From: Cannabis sativa | Taxonomy: Eukaryota > Streptophyta > Magnoliopsida > Rosales > Cannabaceae | DNA length: 64,000 nt | Assembly: GCF_029168945.1 (NCBI RefSeq) | Contig: NC_083602.1 | Coordinates: 25,283,323 to 25,347,322 of the forward strand | Direction of reading: 5' to 3' | In this document: positions 23,731 to 35,404 of the stretch, one piece after another | Numbering within the stretch: the first letter of the stretch is position 1 | Layout: every line of letters starts with the position of its first letter | Position numbers and translations under genes: made by a program | Notes under the pieces: generated by a model | Seen by the model: the letters and a program-made list of their open reading frames with translations, nothing else | What the model was told of the DNA's origin: nothing | Databases searched by the model: none

Positions 23731-25611
23731 TGTTGAGCTTTCTGCCCTAAATAAAACTCATTTCAATATAATCAGATTTACTAATTAATAAAAGATCAAA
23801 AATTATTCTATGTTACATGGTTCACATGATTTATTTCATGATTATGTATAAATCATATTAAGTTCAGAACATATATTTACATATTTGTTCATGATTATAG
23901 TTTCATTAGCACAGTGGAATATAATCATGATTATATGTTTAAAAGTTTAATTCCCATGATTTGTCATTTCAGTGGATTTAGATTGACATGAAAATCGACG
24001 ATAAGGTATACTTACACCTTGGATAAGTGTTATGTCATTTCCAGGGCATTGGCAAAGTTTACCAGTATCGGATGTACGAAGTATACATTGGAAGGGACCG
24101 ATATTGATCTTGGATAAGATATCATAAACTTACCGTTATATCTTTCTAAGTCAATATCAATGGTTGATCTTAGGTCTATGGATCTTAATCCTGATATGGT
24201 TAGGTTCAGCTTAGTTGTATTATTTATGTCCTTTGAGGTGCTCGTGGAAGCTAACAAATAGTTCTGGCGGATATTTACATCTTGGGAACATGGTAGTTCA
24301 ATTGAGTGGGAGCGCTGATCATAGATATGGAATCTATAGCTTCTATAAGTATTTAGAAGTGAAATGATAATTTCCTTTGAGCTTGCCTGAATAGAGATAA
24401 ATGATTGAGATCTCACTTTAGTAATTATATTAGTTTACTAATATCATTTATAAGTAGCTAAGTGTTTTAAAGATAAAATACATTGAGGGGTAGAACGATA
24501 AATTTGTCCCTATTCAGTGTAGATCATCTATAGAGGATCTTTGAATATTAGAATTGTAACAATGGATAATCATAATGTATCTATATTGTGGTACATATAG
24601 AGCATTCTATATAATTGAGAGTACTATTCAATTCCAAATCTATTGTGGCGCAAGGTGGAATTAATAAGTTAGAGAATTTACTTGGTGAATTCTAGATCGA
24701 CTTATTGAAAGCTCGATTATATAGGCCCATGGTCCCCTCATTAGTTGAGATAATACTGCTTGTAGACTCAGTTAATTGATTTTAATTAATCAATTATAAT
24801 TCTAAAATTAGATTATGTCTTATGTATAAATTTTCACATGGAAGGGCTTAATTGTGAAGAAAAGAGGTTTTGGGGTCAATTTATTAATTAAGAGAGTTTG
24901 TATGGTCTAATTAATAAATTATATAAATGACAATTTTATTTGATAATTAATTATAATTATTAAATAAATAGTTTTGGCATTTATAAGATTGAATTAGAAA
25001 ATATGGTATTATTGAAAGAAGAATAACTGGTTGAAATAAAGTGGCAAAATTGTAACTACATAATGGTCCTATTAGTGGCCGACCTTAGTGTTAATTTTTT
25101 CCCAATATTTTATTATTTTTTAATCCAAATAATTCAACCCTAAGCCCAAGTTGAAACACTATAAAAGGAACATGACGCTCTCATCTCATCCAACTGATCA
25201 TCAACCAAACTTAAATCTAGTTTTCATTCTCTCATAGCTAGTAGATGAGAGACACCTTCTATACAGTTTTCAATCCTCCTTCATTGTTCTTCATATTCGA
25301 ACCCTATAGTGATAGAGTGTCATGCCCACACATAGCAAGTCAAGTACTCAATCATAGTGAGTAAGACGGTGGTAACCAAACTCGAAGGAGAGAAAAGATC
25401 CAGGCTCAGATCTTAATAATAGTCTACGACAGAAAGGAACAAGGGTTAGAGATCTGAGCGGAAGGAGTCATTATATTACACTTTCTACGACCAATGTAAG
25501 GTTTTCTAAACTCTTATGTGTTTACTTTCATTGTTTTAGATATATTCATATTTAGGATCTTAATTAACATACTTGTTAGTAAATCTAGATCCTAGTAAAA
25601 TATTTCTAATA
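23731..25611 (+). mobile_element. Solo LTR, 1881 bp, in copia RNase H (same family as 10789-12668)
   Basis: It begins TGTTGAGC and ends TTTCTAATA, a decayed version of the TGTTGG..CCAACA ends of the copy at 10789. Flanks GAAAC (23726-23730) and GAAGC (25612-25616) match at 4 of 5, a slightly decayed TSD. The two copies are homologous over the whole length, with small indels. It interrupts the RNase H region right after GGNLVTW. Confidence 0.88.
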
Positions 25612-25997
25612 GAAGCAAGAAACAAACTGTGGTAGCTAGAAGCAGTGTTGAAGCTGAATTCAGGGATGTTGCTCATGGTATCTGTGAAATGATTTCGATA
25701 AAATGATTGCTTGAAGGACTGAAGTCATCACAGTCAACTCCCATGAAGTTGTACTGTGACAACAAGGCAGCAATGGAAATTGCCCATAATCCAGTGCTTC
25801 ATGATCGCACAAAGTACGTTGAAGTGGACAAGCACTTTATTAAGGAGAAAATTGAGGGTGGTCAAATTTGTATGCCTTATGTCCTTACCGAACAATAAGT
25901 GGCAGATATCTTTACAAAAGGATTATGTAAAAAATAGTTTGATTATCTAATTGGCAAGTTGGCTATGGAGAATATTTTTAGTCCAGCTTGATGGGAG

Positions 25998-26195
25998 TGT
26001 AGGAAAATCATTCTATTTTTAGTATTATTCTTGTGTAGTTATTGTAATTTAGTGTTGCATATTTTTAGGGTATTGTTAAGAGTTTTGTTCTTTATTATTA
26101 TTTGATTTTATTTCCCTTTTAAGGGATTCTTGGACACTTTAAATATATGCATTTTTTTGAGAAATAATATACAGAAATTAACCTCTTTATTGACT
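25998..26195 (+). repeat. 3' LTR of the 18.4-26.2 kb copia
   Basis: It starts TGTAGGAAAATCATTC after a purine-rich GATGGGAG and ends TTATTGACT, followed by TSD TCAAG. By eye it differs from the 5' LTR at about 12 of 198 positions. Confidence 0.85.
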
Positions 26196-26540
26196 TCAAG
26201 ATATGTTGAGAATATTCTTGAGATGTTCTTGAATTATAACAAAAGAGATATATCAATAATGTATTCAAAAATTTTGGCATGAAGATACTATACCAGATGA
26301 TAGGCTTGCAGCTAAAGAAAATTAGTTGTCTAAGTCATTGCCCTAAAAGCAACCTTAGAATTCAAGAAAAATAGAAGATTCTTAATTTATATTGAAATCT
26401 ACTATATGCTCAAGCATGTATGTATTTGTACTTAATACACATATTAAGAATGTTAGATAGATATTAAAGTAACCAAATAAGGAACTTTCGGTATGCAGCC
26501 AAATGGCTATAAGGAATTTAAGGAGAACAAAATACTATAT

Positions 26541-28819
26541 TGTAATACCCTAAGATTAAGGAATCAGAATAGTAAACCCTAACTAGTTAAATGTGTATTA
26601 ATATATTATAATATATAATTTAATATATATGAATTATATTGATAAATGACATGTTAAGACCCCGTTGGTGAGCCAAGGGTATTTTCATAATTTTGACCTG
26701 AGAAGGGTAAAACTATAATTTTAATGTAATAACGTGCTTATGGACTATATTATTATATAGTATATTTGTTCTGTCTTTTTGCAGGTATTTTCTGATAAGT
26801 CAGCGTGGTATAGTCACAACTGGATATTTTGGGCCGAACTGGGTCTAAGGCCCGAAATACATTTTTGGGATTTTATTTTGGCATTTTATAAATAATTGAA
26901 TAATCTAAAATTTATTTAAGTTTGGTGTGTGATGAAATGACAATTTCTCCCTTGTTGTATGCATATGTAGTGTATTGGCCCTAGGGGCATTTTGGTCATT
27001 TAACCATTTGAGTTTATTTTCAACAAAATGGAATTTTTGGCAAAATAGGAAACACATATTCGGATTTTTCCCACAGCCCTTAACCGACCCCTCCTCCTTC
27101 CCTTTTTCATTATCTTCAAGCTTAGCAATTTTGTTGGAAAATCAAACTTGGGTTTTGGTGTTTTGAAGCTAGTTGTTGCTGGAGAATTTGAGGTAGTTAC
27201 TCCACTCTTTTAATTCTGAAATTTATGCTAATTGTGGTGGTAAATGGTAGTGTATTGATACTCTGGCTCTTGAATGCATGTATGCAGGAATTTGATGATT
27301 GTGTTAGTAAATTAGTGTGAATTGCTCTTGGTATATTTGGAGGAGGTTTTAAAGATTTTAGTTGTGCTTGAATCTGAATTTGGTTCGGTTTGGTATTGTT
27401 TCAAGTTTGGAAATGGAAGTTTGATGTTAGTTTAAGTTTAGAATTTGCTACTAGTATTGATGCTTATTGACTTGTGTAAAATGCATATTTTGGGGTTGTT
27501 AAAGCTTGAATTGGTGTTTTTAATTCTCTGTTGAGATGACTATAATCTATGGATAATAAGTTTGTGTTTGTGCATGTTTTTGGTTGAGTTTTGGTATGTT
27601 TGGGCTTGGAATTTGTTTGCTGAAACTGGGATTTTCTGGGTTTGGAACCCAGGTGCCGCGGCCTCCTCTATGAGCGTTGCGACCTGCCTCCTTGAAAATC
27701 CTGGGTTTTTCAACCCATGTGTCGTGGCCCACCTAGTGTTTTCTTGGCAGTTTTGAATGCTAAATTTGATTATTGATAACTTTTCAATCCGGACTCCGTT
27801 TGAGGTGTTCTATATATCGTTGGAAAGCTTGTTTTGAGCTCTATATATTTATTTGTATTTGAATGCCAATTTTATGATTATGTGGAAGTGGATTTAGGGA
27901 TTAACCCTATTTGTAAATGTCAAGAATTGTGACTAGGATTACTGGTACTTGATCAGGAGCACCCAGGGATTTGGAATCTCCACGCACTTGGGACATCAGG
28001 TAAGACAGTAGTTAGTTAGCACATAGAGTTAAGCGCAGTGGAGCTCATGTTTGATATGATAATTGTAATTAAATGAGAACCAAGATTAGGATTATTACCT
28101 TAAAGTGAGCGGTTTTATGGCCTAGGATTATTACCCTAGTGATTAATGATTTTAAATGCTATGCCTTGCTATAAATATTGAAGTAAAGAATTATGCGTTC
28201 AAGGCATAATTTGGTTAGACTCGGTAATTAGAACCGAGATAAACTGTTCTAGGGCCTTATTGTAATTAGACGTGTGAGCGTAACACGTGGGTCTATGCCA
28301 CATAGACATAAATAGGTGTGTGAGCGTAACACGCGGGTCTATGTCAAATAGACAATAAGTGTAATGGCATTAATATATATGAGAGATGTTTATTGTGTTT
28401 ATTGAAATTTTTACTGTTTTACTGGGCTTGGCTCACGGGTGCTCTACTGTGCAGGAAAGGGTAAATTTGTTTATAATCAGCCATGAGTTTGAGAGCTTGA
28501 CGATGGATTGTACATGTTTGGGCCATACTAGACCAAGCGGGTTGGGTCTACCAGTGAATGTATTTTGTAATCTCAGATTTTGCCGCTTAGGTTAGCATGT
28601 AAATTAACTTGTAATATTTTGTGAAAAGTTTTGTGGGATCCCAAAACATGTTGTCTTTTTGGTTTGTTTGTAAAGTTTAAAATTATTACAAGTTATATTT
28701 TCATTCTATTGTAATTAAGTTTAACTTTTTCCGCTCTTATATTTCTAGTAATCCCTGTTTAGCAAGATTAGGTTTTTTTTACTAGTTGTCATAGCGTGCT
28801 TAATTGTTAGGGCGTTACA
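26541..28819 (+). mobile_element. Solo LTR, 2279 bp, Ty3/gypsy-like, in the copia relic
   Basis: It begins TGTAATACCC and ends GGGCGTTACA, with the TSD TATAT at both ends (26536-26540 and 28820-28824). Long LTRs with TGTAAyrCCC/GGGyrTTACA ends are typical of plant gypsy elements. It interrupts the relic between its RT and RNase H parts. It holds a two-unit 46-bp tandem repeat at about 28268-28360. The short frames at 27562-27756 and 28386-28595 are not genes. Confidence 0.87.
28268..28362. repeat. Two-unit tandem repeat (about 46 bp) inside the solo LTR
   Basis: Each unit contains GTGTGAGCGTAACACG followed by GGGTCTATG, then a CATAGACA or AATAGACA stretch. GTGTGAGCGTAACAC is itself partly palindromic. 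Noncoding LTR sequence. Confidence 0.75.
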
Positions 28820-29652
28820 TATATGTTCACTTATCAGAAATCAAAAAATAGAAAATTTTGGAGATCATTAAGATTTCTGATTCTGATCTTATAAAGATTT
28901 TAATTATGAGATTTTTTTGTCACATATGGCTGCAAAATTAGGAATATTATTGAAAACTATTAAAGATATATTTTGTGACAATAAATCAATCGGGTTGCAT
29001 TTTAGTAATAACATAAGATCTACAAGGTCAAAGGCACATTGACTTTGATTTAATTGTTATTAAAATGAAGTTCAGAGTAATAAAGTGTCTATAGAGCATA
29101 ATAAGGACAAACTCCATATTTTGTGTGATCTGGATCATTAAGGATATACCACATAAGGTTTTTCAAGAGCTTGTTGCTCACATATGGATGTGGTATTATT
29201 TAAGAATATGCTAGTTTAGTGGGAGTTTGTATTTGGAATATTCTATCAAGTTAACACATATTTATGATTTGATTCTGCGGATAAAGTATGGACTTAAGTT
29301 TTGAATACTCTAAATATTTTCTTCCTATTGAGGTTTAAGTATAAGGTTAGAAAGAACTAATAAAAGATTGATCTCAATTAAGGGGGGCCAGTTGAAAATA
29401 GACATGCTAAGATCACATTTGCATGTAATTTACATGCTACACATCCATGATTGATTTATGTCATTTAGTTATATTGATATATGTGACAATTGATGGGTTT
29501 AGCTACGCTAAATGTTGTAAAAGTTGCTTTGATCCTATGTTAGTATATTTAATGGACGAGATTGTTTTGAAATACCTATAATTATGATAGCAAAAGTTAA
29601 GCGTGTATAAAGATATACACTATTAGAAAACATATGTAGCCCAAGGGAAGAT

Positions 29653-30060
29653 TGTTGGATTAATATCTTCAATATGGGCTCATATGTATATTAGTGTATT
29701 GCTATTTAAAATTTGACCCAAATAAAGTGATCATTTTAGTAATTATGGTTCGTTGGGTATTAACGTATGATGGACTAAATGTGTATGTAGATACCCTAAG
29801 AGATATTTCTAATTTATTAAAGGGCTAAATTAAAAATACTTAAAATTAATAACCTAATTATGAGGTTATAAATTGGTAGTGGTCCCCAAGAAATAAGAGT
29901 CAATTCTATTCTCATCTTCCCCCATCAAGAGAGAAAATTAGAAAACCATAAGTCTTATTTTCTTGAATGATCATTACCCAAAATCACTACAAAGATCATC
30001 TCTACAAGATGGATTAAGATCATCACTATCTATGGACTAAGGTATGCTTCCGCTATTTGG
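29653..30060 (+). repeat. 3' LTR of the ancient copia relic (right edge uncertain)
   Basis: It starts TGTTGGATTAATATC after a purine tract. It is homologous to the LTR at 55.5-56.0 kb: shared CATATGTAGCCCAAG-type lead, GTATATTAGTGTATTGCTATT, GGTCCCCAAGAAA, and a terminal ATGGACTAAGGTATGCTTCCGC-like stretch. A right boundary near 30060 is inferred; no 5' partner was found. Confidence 0.65.
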
Positions 30061-30349
30061 CTTCTTCTCTTTGAATCAACAAATGTATTCTTTATATCTT
30101 TGATTATACACTTATAATTGTATGTAATATATTTATCTAAGAAATTAAATCTTGTTATTGCATATTTTATGAGTGATAAAGAATTTTAACATAAGATACA
30201 ATAGTCACCAAGTGTAATTTAGAGAAAAAAGACATGGAAAATATACCTTATGTAGAGGCTATAGGAAGTGTAATGTACACCATGATAAGCACCATGCCTG
30301 ACATTGCCTATGTTGTTAGTGCACTTAGCATATTTATGTATAACCCTGC

Positions 30350-30544
30350 TGTAAAGATTGTAGAAGAAGACAGAAGAAAGAATTTCTGTTGTATTGAGAT
30401 AAGCCACCAGTGAAGGTTTATATACAGAGCAATAAGCAACAAACCAGCTAAAGCAATAAGAGGAAATTAGTTACAAGACAGTTACAACCAAATAACAGAA
30501 CCATAACAGAAAGATAACTAATCTTTAACTAACTTCTCTTAACA
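30350..30544 (-). repeat. 3' LTR of the deleted copia
   Basis: The + strand reads TGTAAAGATTG..CTTCTCTTAACA. It is nearly identical to 32996-33191. Confidence 0.92.
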
Positions 30545-30592
30545 GCCCCCCTCAAACTAAGTGTCATGTTGAGAAACAACACTTAGTTTGTC

Positions 30593-32380
30593 TCAGAGAA
30601 GAGGAAAATGATTGCTAGATATAGGCTTGGTAAGACAATCAGCCACTTGATGTTCTGCTGGAACATGTTGAACTTGGATTTCTCTGTTGATGACTTTGTC
30701 TCTGACAAAATAGAGGTCAATCTCTATATGTTTTGTTCTTGCATGCAAAATGGGGTTTGCAGCAAGCATTACAGAACTGATATTGTCACACCAGACTTGA
30801 GGAGGTGAAGAAACAGAGATGTGTAACTCGGATAACAGAGATTTTATCCATGAAATCTCAGACACCACTGCTGCAAGACTCCTGAACTCAGCTTCAGTTG
30901 AGGATTTGGAGATTGTGGGCTGCTTTTTAGACTGCCAGGAGATGAGATTTTATCCTAAAAAGACACAAAAACCAGTAGTAGATCGCCTATCATCCGGATA
31001 AGATGCCCAATCAGCATCACAATAAGCTTGAAGATGAAAATCAGACACTCTAGTGAGCTACAGGCCAAAGTCTAAAGTGCCAGCTAAGTATCTCAATATG
31101 CGTTTCACAGCAATCCAATGTGACTGCAATGGATTGTGCATAAACTGACATACTTTGTTAACACTAAAAGCTATGTCAGGCCGAGTGATAGTTGCATATT
31201 GCAAGGCACCAACAATTGATCTATATAGAGAGGCATCAGCAAATGGTTCACTTCCATAGTTGGAAAGTTTTAAGCCATTGTTCATGGGAGTTCGATGTGT
31301 TTTTGCCCCTTGCATCTCTGCTTTACAGCCTTTATACCAAGAAAATAGTTGAGTGTACCAAGATCTTTGAGAGCAAAACACCTGTTTAATTCAGTAACAA
31401 GAGCAGAAACTTGAGTGGAATCAGAACCAGTGATCAAAATATCATCCACATATACTAACACATACAAACAACTAGCAGAAGTGATTTTGACAAACAAAGA
31501 ATGATCAGATTTGGCCGAACTAAACCCAAGATTAAGGAGAACACAGGAAAGTTTGTCAAACCAAGCACGTGGTGCTTGCTTAAGACCATAAATGGCTTTT
31601 TGAAGTTTGCAAACTTTGTGTGGTGCTGTAGGGTCAACAAAACCTGGTGGTTGAACCATGTAGATTTCTTCTTGAAGATCCCCATTAAGAAATGCATTGT
31701 TGACATCAAGTTGTCGTATAGGCCAACCCTTTGTGAGAGCAATAGTTAGGACAATCCGAATGGTAACAGGTTTGATAACTGGACTAAAAGTCTCATTGAA
31801 ATCATAACCAGCCTGTTGGTGATAGCCTTTTGCAACAAGTCTTGCTTTAAATTGAATAACATTCCCATCCTCATCTTCTTTGATCCGATATACCCATTTG
31901 CAGCCTATGGGTTCCCTTCCTTCGGGAAGATTGACAAGAATCCAAGTCTTATTTTTGACAAGAGCAAGATGTTCAACATCCATGGCTTTGAGCCATTTTT
32001 CATTTTGCATAGCAGCCTTGACAGTAGTAGGATATAAGGAAGCAATGAGAACCCGAGGCTTTCTTATACCTGACTTGGACCTGGTACACATGGGGTGTTG
32101 ATTTGTGACAAGAGGAGGTGCTGAGGTGGTAGTTTGTGGCACTGGTTCAGTGTTTGGTTGAGTTGTGGATGTAGAAGTAGGTTGTGTTACATGTAGATGC
32201 TCATGCTCAGGTTGAGATGCAGGAATTTGAGTAGATGGAAGATGACACTCAGGTTGGGACTGAGAGTTTATAGTGGTAGCAATGAGAGGAGACACAGGTA
32301 AGGGAGGGAGAGTAGTGACAGGTGCAGGTGGATGAGTTGGTTGAGTGGCTCGGACAGATGGAGTTGTAGGCACTAGAGAG
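30593..32380 (-). pseudogene. Copia RT and RNase H of the deleted element, frameshifted
   Basis: A Pro/Thr-rich linker (32380-32100) leads into [43 protein letters not shown] and [12 protein letters not shown] are all present. The long frame (opening at 32451) runs to 31282; it is left near 31330 for the RT end ([24 protein letters not shown], 31200). RNase H is decayed in the middle but resumes at 30868 with CDNISSVMLAANPILHARTKHIEIDLYF and ADCLTKPIS. Despite the near-identical LTRs, the coding part carries frameshifts. Confidence 0.82.
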
Positions 32381-32934
32381 TCCATTGAAAATAGCCTCAA
32401 TGTGATTCTGTGCAGACATTGGATGACCGATTGAAGCAAGTAAATCAACAAGACTCTTGATCTTTAACAAGAAATCGCTTAAAGAACCTTGCATTCTGGA
32501 GTTTCTTAACTGAGTCTTTTATTTTCCAATGTTTGCACGATTCAATGCTGTGTAATACTCACGAAGAGTTCCCCAGATCTGAGCTGCTGTGTCACATCCC
32601 ACCATTCTGGTGAGAATCTTTTCAGACATAGAGGACAAGAGCCAAGATACAAGAATGCTATCTTGCTGATCCCAGTGTTCATACTCAGGTGAAGTTCGAT
32701 TGAGCAATCGATCCTCATTGGTGAGAAACATGGGAGGAGTGAGATTCGAATCGAGGTGATGCTGAAGCCTACTTCCTTTGATTGCTGCAAAGACCTGGTG
32801 GTGCCAGGGAAGGTAATTGAATTCATCTAAACCCACTGAAAGTGAATGAGAAATTGTTGCAGGAGCAGACTTGGGAAGATTAAGAGAACCATTATTCGGA
32901 GTAGCTGCTTGAGACGAACCATGATTTGCAGCCA
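32380..32934 (-). pseudogene. Copia gag, truncated, in deleted element
   Basis: The probable start is the Met at 32934 (MAANHGSSQAATP). The gag core follows: LDEFNYLPWHHQVFAAIKG, EYEHWDQQDSILVSWLLSSMS, AAQIWGTLREYY. A frame break near 32520 moves to [35 protein letters not shown], where the gag is cut by the internal deletion and joined to the pol linker. No zinc knuckle remains. The 189-aa frame to 33088 starts upstream in the leader. Confidence 0.8.
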
Positions 32935-32983
32935 TGAACGAAAGCTCTGAGTAACAGAGAAAGATCAAGAAAGAAAGAGACAA

Positions 32984-32995
32984 GCTCTGATACCA
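32984..32995 (-). promoter_or_regulatory. Primer binding site, initiator Met-tRNA type
   Basis: GCTCTGATACCA on the + strand is the complement of TGGTATCAGAGC and abuts the 5' LTR. Confidence 0.9.
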
Positions 32996-33191
32996 TGTAC
33001 AGATTGTAGAAGAAGACAGAAGAAAGAATTTCTGTTGTATTGAGATAAGCCACCAGTGAAGGTTTATATACAGAGCAATAAGCAACAAACCAGCTAAATC
33101 AATAAGAGGAAATTAGTTACAAGACAGTTACAAACCAAATAACAGAACCATAACAGAAAGATAACTAATCTTTAACTAACTTCTCTTAACA
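32996..33191 (-). repeat. 5' LTR of the deleted copia
   Basis: The + strand reads TGTACAGATTG..CTTCTCTTAACA. It is adjacent to the PBS complement (GCTCTGATACCA at 32984-32995), so this is the 5' LTR of the minus-strand element. Confidence 0.92.
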
Positions 33192-33715
33192 CCTGCAACA
33201 TTGGAAAGGGCACAAATGGCTGTTGAGATATGTCAAGACTACTTCATAGATTGGTTTAAAGTTCACCAAGCATGGAACTAAGATACAATCGGAAGGTTCT
33301 GTTGATGTTGATTATGTATCAAACACAGACACCAGAAAATTCATAAGTAGCTATTATTTTCAATTAAATAGCTTGTACAGCAACTGGAAATCTTAGCTAC
33401 AGCATGTGGTAGCATTATCCACAATAGATGCAGAGTTTATAGCAACCACGGAAGCTTTCAAAGAAGAAGTTTGGATCAAGGGAATCCTAAGTGAGCTACA
33501 GATGATCAAAGGAAAAATTATTATTTTCTTAGATAGCCAATCAACCATTTATATCTGCAAGAATCCAGTCTATCATGAGAGATCAAAATACATTAGGTTG
33601 TTTTGGATCGGAGAGAAGATTGAAGATGGAAATGTAAAACTTAGGAAGGTACCAAGTGAAGAGAATCATGCAGTTGCAAGAACCGAAATTCTTTCTCTCA
33701 GCAAGTTCTAACATT

Positions 33716-34395
33716 TTTTGAAATTGCTAAACATTGGCTCCATCTGAAGATAGCTGGATCACTCCCCTGATGTTTTTCTTGTGTTGATTCTATGAACTAA
33801 GGTAAAAAAAATTGTATGGTAATTCGCAGAATAAACAAAACTAAAGTTAACAGTTTTAACTCATAAACTGTCAAGTTAGTTGAATGTTGTAGCATTCTAT
33901 TTTAATTGGTTATAGTACACTCGATAGAAGTTGAGTCTAGTCCTTGCTTATTTAAAAGGCTTTAGTCATTCTTGTAATAAAAAAGGGACAATTCATACTA
34001 AATTGAGAGAGAATAAGTGAAATTGGGTGGGAGGAAGATTATGTAAAAGAGAAAATCAGAGAGAATAGAGTTGGGAAACTGGACCAATACTAGAGTTCTT
34101 AGAGCTGAACTCGAGCTGAGTTTCAAGTGTGTTAATCTGTAATTTTCTCTAGGGTGCACACAACTATTGAAGCCTTGTATTCATCAAATTAATGGAGTAG
34201 AAAGAAAACTCAGGGGAGTAACCTCAAGTAGGTCCTTTGTTTGGCCAAATCTGTATAAACATATTTTGTCTCTTTTATAATATTTTTCTGCATTTAATCT
34301 CTGTTTTTGATTTTTGGTTTGATTATTCATTAGTTGATTGTGTATGGAATGATTTTAACTTGTTATGTATTGATTCTTGGTTGAGTTCTATGTTG
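33716..34395. other. Copia 3' flank, LTR-like, no gene
   Basis: The sequence follows the end of the copia fragment and is promoter/LTR-like in composition (a TATTTAAAAGGC near 33950, GA-rich stretch after). No matching 5' LTR is present, so no boundaries can be set. No coding frame. Confidence 0.4.
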
Positions 34396-34600
34396 TGAAA
34401 TTACAACAACAGCTAATACCATAGCTCATTCCCTTGCTAAACTAGCTATATTCATTGATAGTGCCAAAGTGTAGTGGCCTAGTCTACCACTATGTATGCG
34501 TCTTGATCTTGCGAGTGGCTTTTATCATGTTTTAATTCCTTGGATAGTGTTTAGCATTTTCTTAACGAATTTCTCACTTTACATTTAAAAAAAATTGAAT
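34396..34600 (+). pseudogene. 5'-truncated LINE tail (RNase H C-terminus)
   Basis: The translation near 34405-34440 reads ANTIAHSLAKLAIF, matching the H.LAK.A C-terminal helix of plant LINE RNase H (compare NQFAYGLAKFALR of the LINE at 15340). It is followed by a short tail and an A-run at about 34587. Typical 5'-truncated insertion or remnant. Confidence 0.65.
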
Positions 34601-35404
34601 CATCTTCCCAAAATAAAAAATAAAATACAATCAGGTAATATAACATACATGAATAATTTCAGAGTTTTTACATTTATATACGTAAGATTTAAACTATTTA
34701 CGAAATTATGGTCGGACAAATTATTAATATATATATGAATCATTTAATTTTTATTTTGGTTTTCGTATATACGGCCATATAAGTTAATAGTGTTGTCTTG
34801 TTTGGTGTGCTCTACATCACTGTGTGTAATGTAGATTTCTTTCTCCTTTTTATTTTTTAATTAACAAAAATTCAAAACCATGTGTACATTATATTTATTT
34901 TTTTATTTTTTTAAAAAAATAAACTATATATTTCTTTCTCTGTTAATTTCTTTAATTAATATTTTGTCAATGTCTTGTGTCTTCACTTTTTATTTCTCTC
35001 TCTTTTTTTTTTCTTTTTATATCTAATGTCTTTAACTTCAAAAAAGAATTTGAGCATTAATTGAGCTAAAAAATAATGTCATCAAAATTCTTGTAAGGTG
35101 GTCACTTAATTTAAAATGAGAAAATACATATTCTTTTATTGGCCCAAAAAGTGACCAAAACTAAAAACAACATTTCAATTTCTTCAGTAATTTATTAACA
35201 ACAAAACCAATAATATCTTATAAAATTTCTTTTAGGTAACATTAAATTGTTTTATTTTTTATTAAGATACTTTTATGTCATTTTTTAGCAACATTTTTGT
35301 TACTTTCAAAAACTATTAATATAAAGTATAAATGCTTACTATATAATTTCTTAGTAAAATTAATGTGCATAATAATTTTCATAATATATACCTAATTCTA
35401 TTAT

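Larger units (their letters stand above)
19781..25930 (+). pseudogene. Copia pol (protease, integrase, RT, RNase H), interrupted twice
   Basis: Protease: WVVDSGAYNHMT (19781) with the DSG triad. Integrase: WHYRLGHP..CESCLLAK zinc region (20186-20300), FHSDVWGPS, FIDDHTR, and the PEQNGVAERKNR Glu motif (20645-20670). [30 protein letters not shown] (21690-21770), YGLKQSPRAW (22010) and VYVDDIVL (22147). Here a solo LTR interrupts at 22186-23181; on either side of it the same RT frame continues. RNase H: DLDWARSMVDRRSTLGYCSFVGG (23640-23708), then a second solo LTR, then VARSSVEAEF and YCDNKAAMEIAHNPVLHDRTK (25640-25830). Stops at several points. Confidence 0.87.
18434..26195 (+). mobile_element. 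Complete short-LTR copia element, nested in the older relic
   Basis: LTRs of about 199 bp (18434-18632) and 198 bp (25998-26195) differ at roughly 12 sites plus one indel. The TSD is TCAAG (18429-18433 and 26196-26200). The order is LTR, primer binding site, gag, protease, integrase, RT, RNase H, PPT-like GATGGGAG, LTR. Two solo LTRs (22186-23181 and 23731-25611) interrupt RT and RNase H. Without them the element is about 4.9 kb. Stops and frameshifts make it inactive. Confidence 0.9.
17100..30060 (+). mobile_element. Ancient copia relic, split by younger insertions
   Basis: Surviving pieces are 17100-18433, 26196-26540 and 28820-30060. Their degenerate translations run colinearly with the copia at 55.5-60.5 kb: integrase end (near DMARSVISHSS, 17150), the VWGC..KPHKRNMDSK region (17330), RT (FINGNIDD.. 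then KNMICKLRK, 18130-18240), the NVFKNFGM and CPKSNLRIQE regions (26260-26370), and RNase H (CDNKSIGLHFSNN, 28980). A PPT-like CCAAGGGAAGAT precedes a 3' LTR at 29653. Stops are everywhere. It hosts the full copia at 18434-26195 and the solo LTR at 26541-28819. Confidence 0.75.
30350..33191 (-). mobile_element. Young, internally deleted copia element, 2842 bp
   Basis: LTRs at 30350-30544 (195 bp) and 32996-33191 (196 bp) differ by only two substitutions and one 1-bp indel. The TSD CCTGC is exact (30345-30349 and 33192-33196). The minus-strand PBS lies at 32984-32995. A PPT-like run (AGGGGGGC on the minus strand) adjoins the left LTR. Gag is followed directly by the linker and RT: protease and nearly all of integrase are missing. 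It is the most recent complete insertion measurable here by LTR comparison. Confidence 0.92.
30170..33715 (+). pseudogene. Fragment of another copia pol (RT end and RNase H), split by insertion
   Basis: 30170-30349 reads MENIPYVEAIGSVMY..MPDIAYVVSALSIFMYNP, the RT-RNase H junction region of copia pol. After the insertion at 30350-33191 the sequence resumes (HWKGHKWLLRYVK). It continues through VDVDYVSNTDTRKF, STIDAEFIATTEAFKEEVWIKGIL and FLDSQSTIYICKNPVYHERSKYI (33406-33600), the RNase H core and end. It ends near 33715. Only the 3' third of pol is present. Confidence 0.8.

Noticed and set aside
27562..27756. 64-aa frame and its opposite-strand partner
   Set aside because: Inside the 2279-bp solo LTR; no family resemblance.
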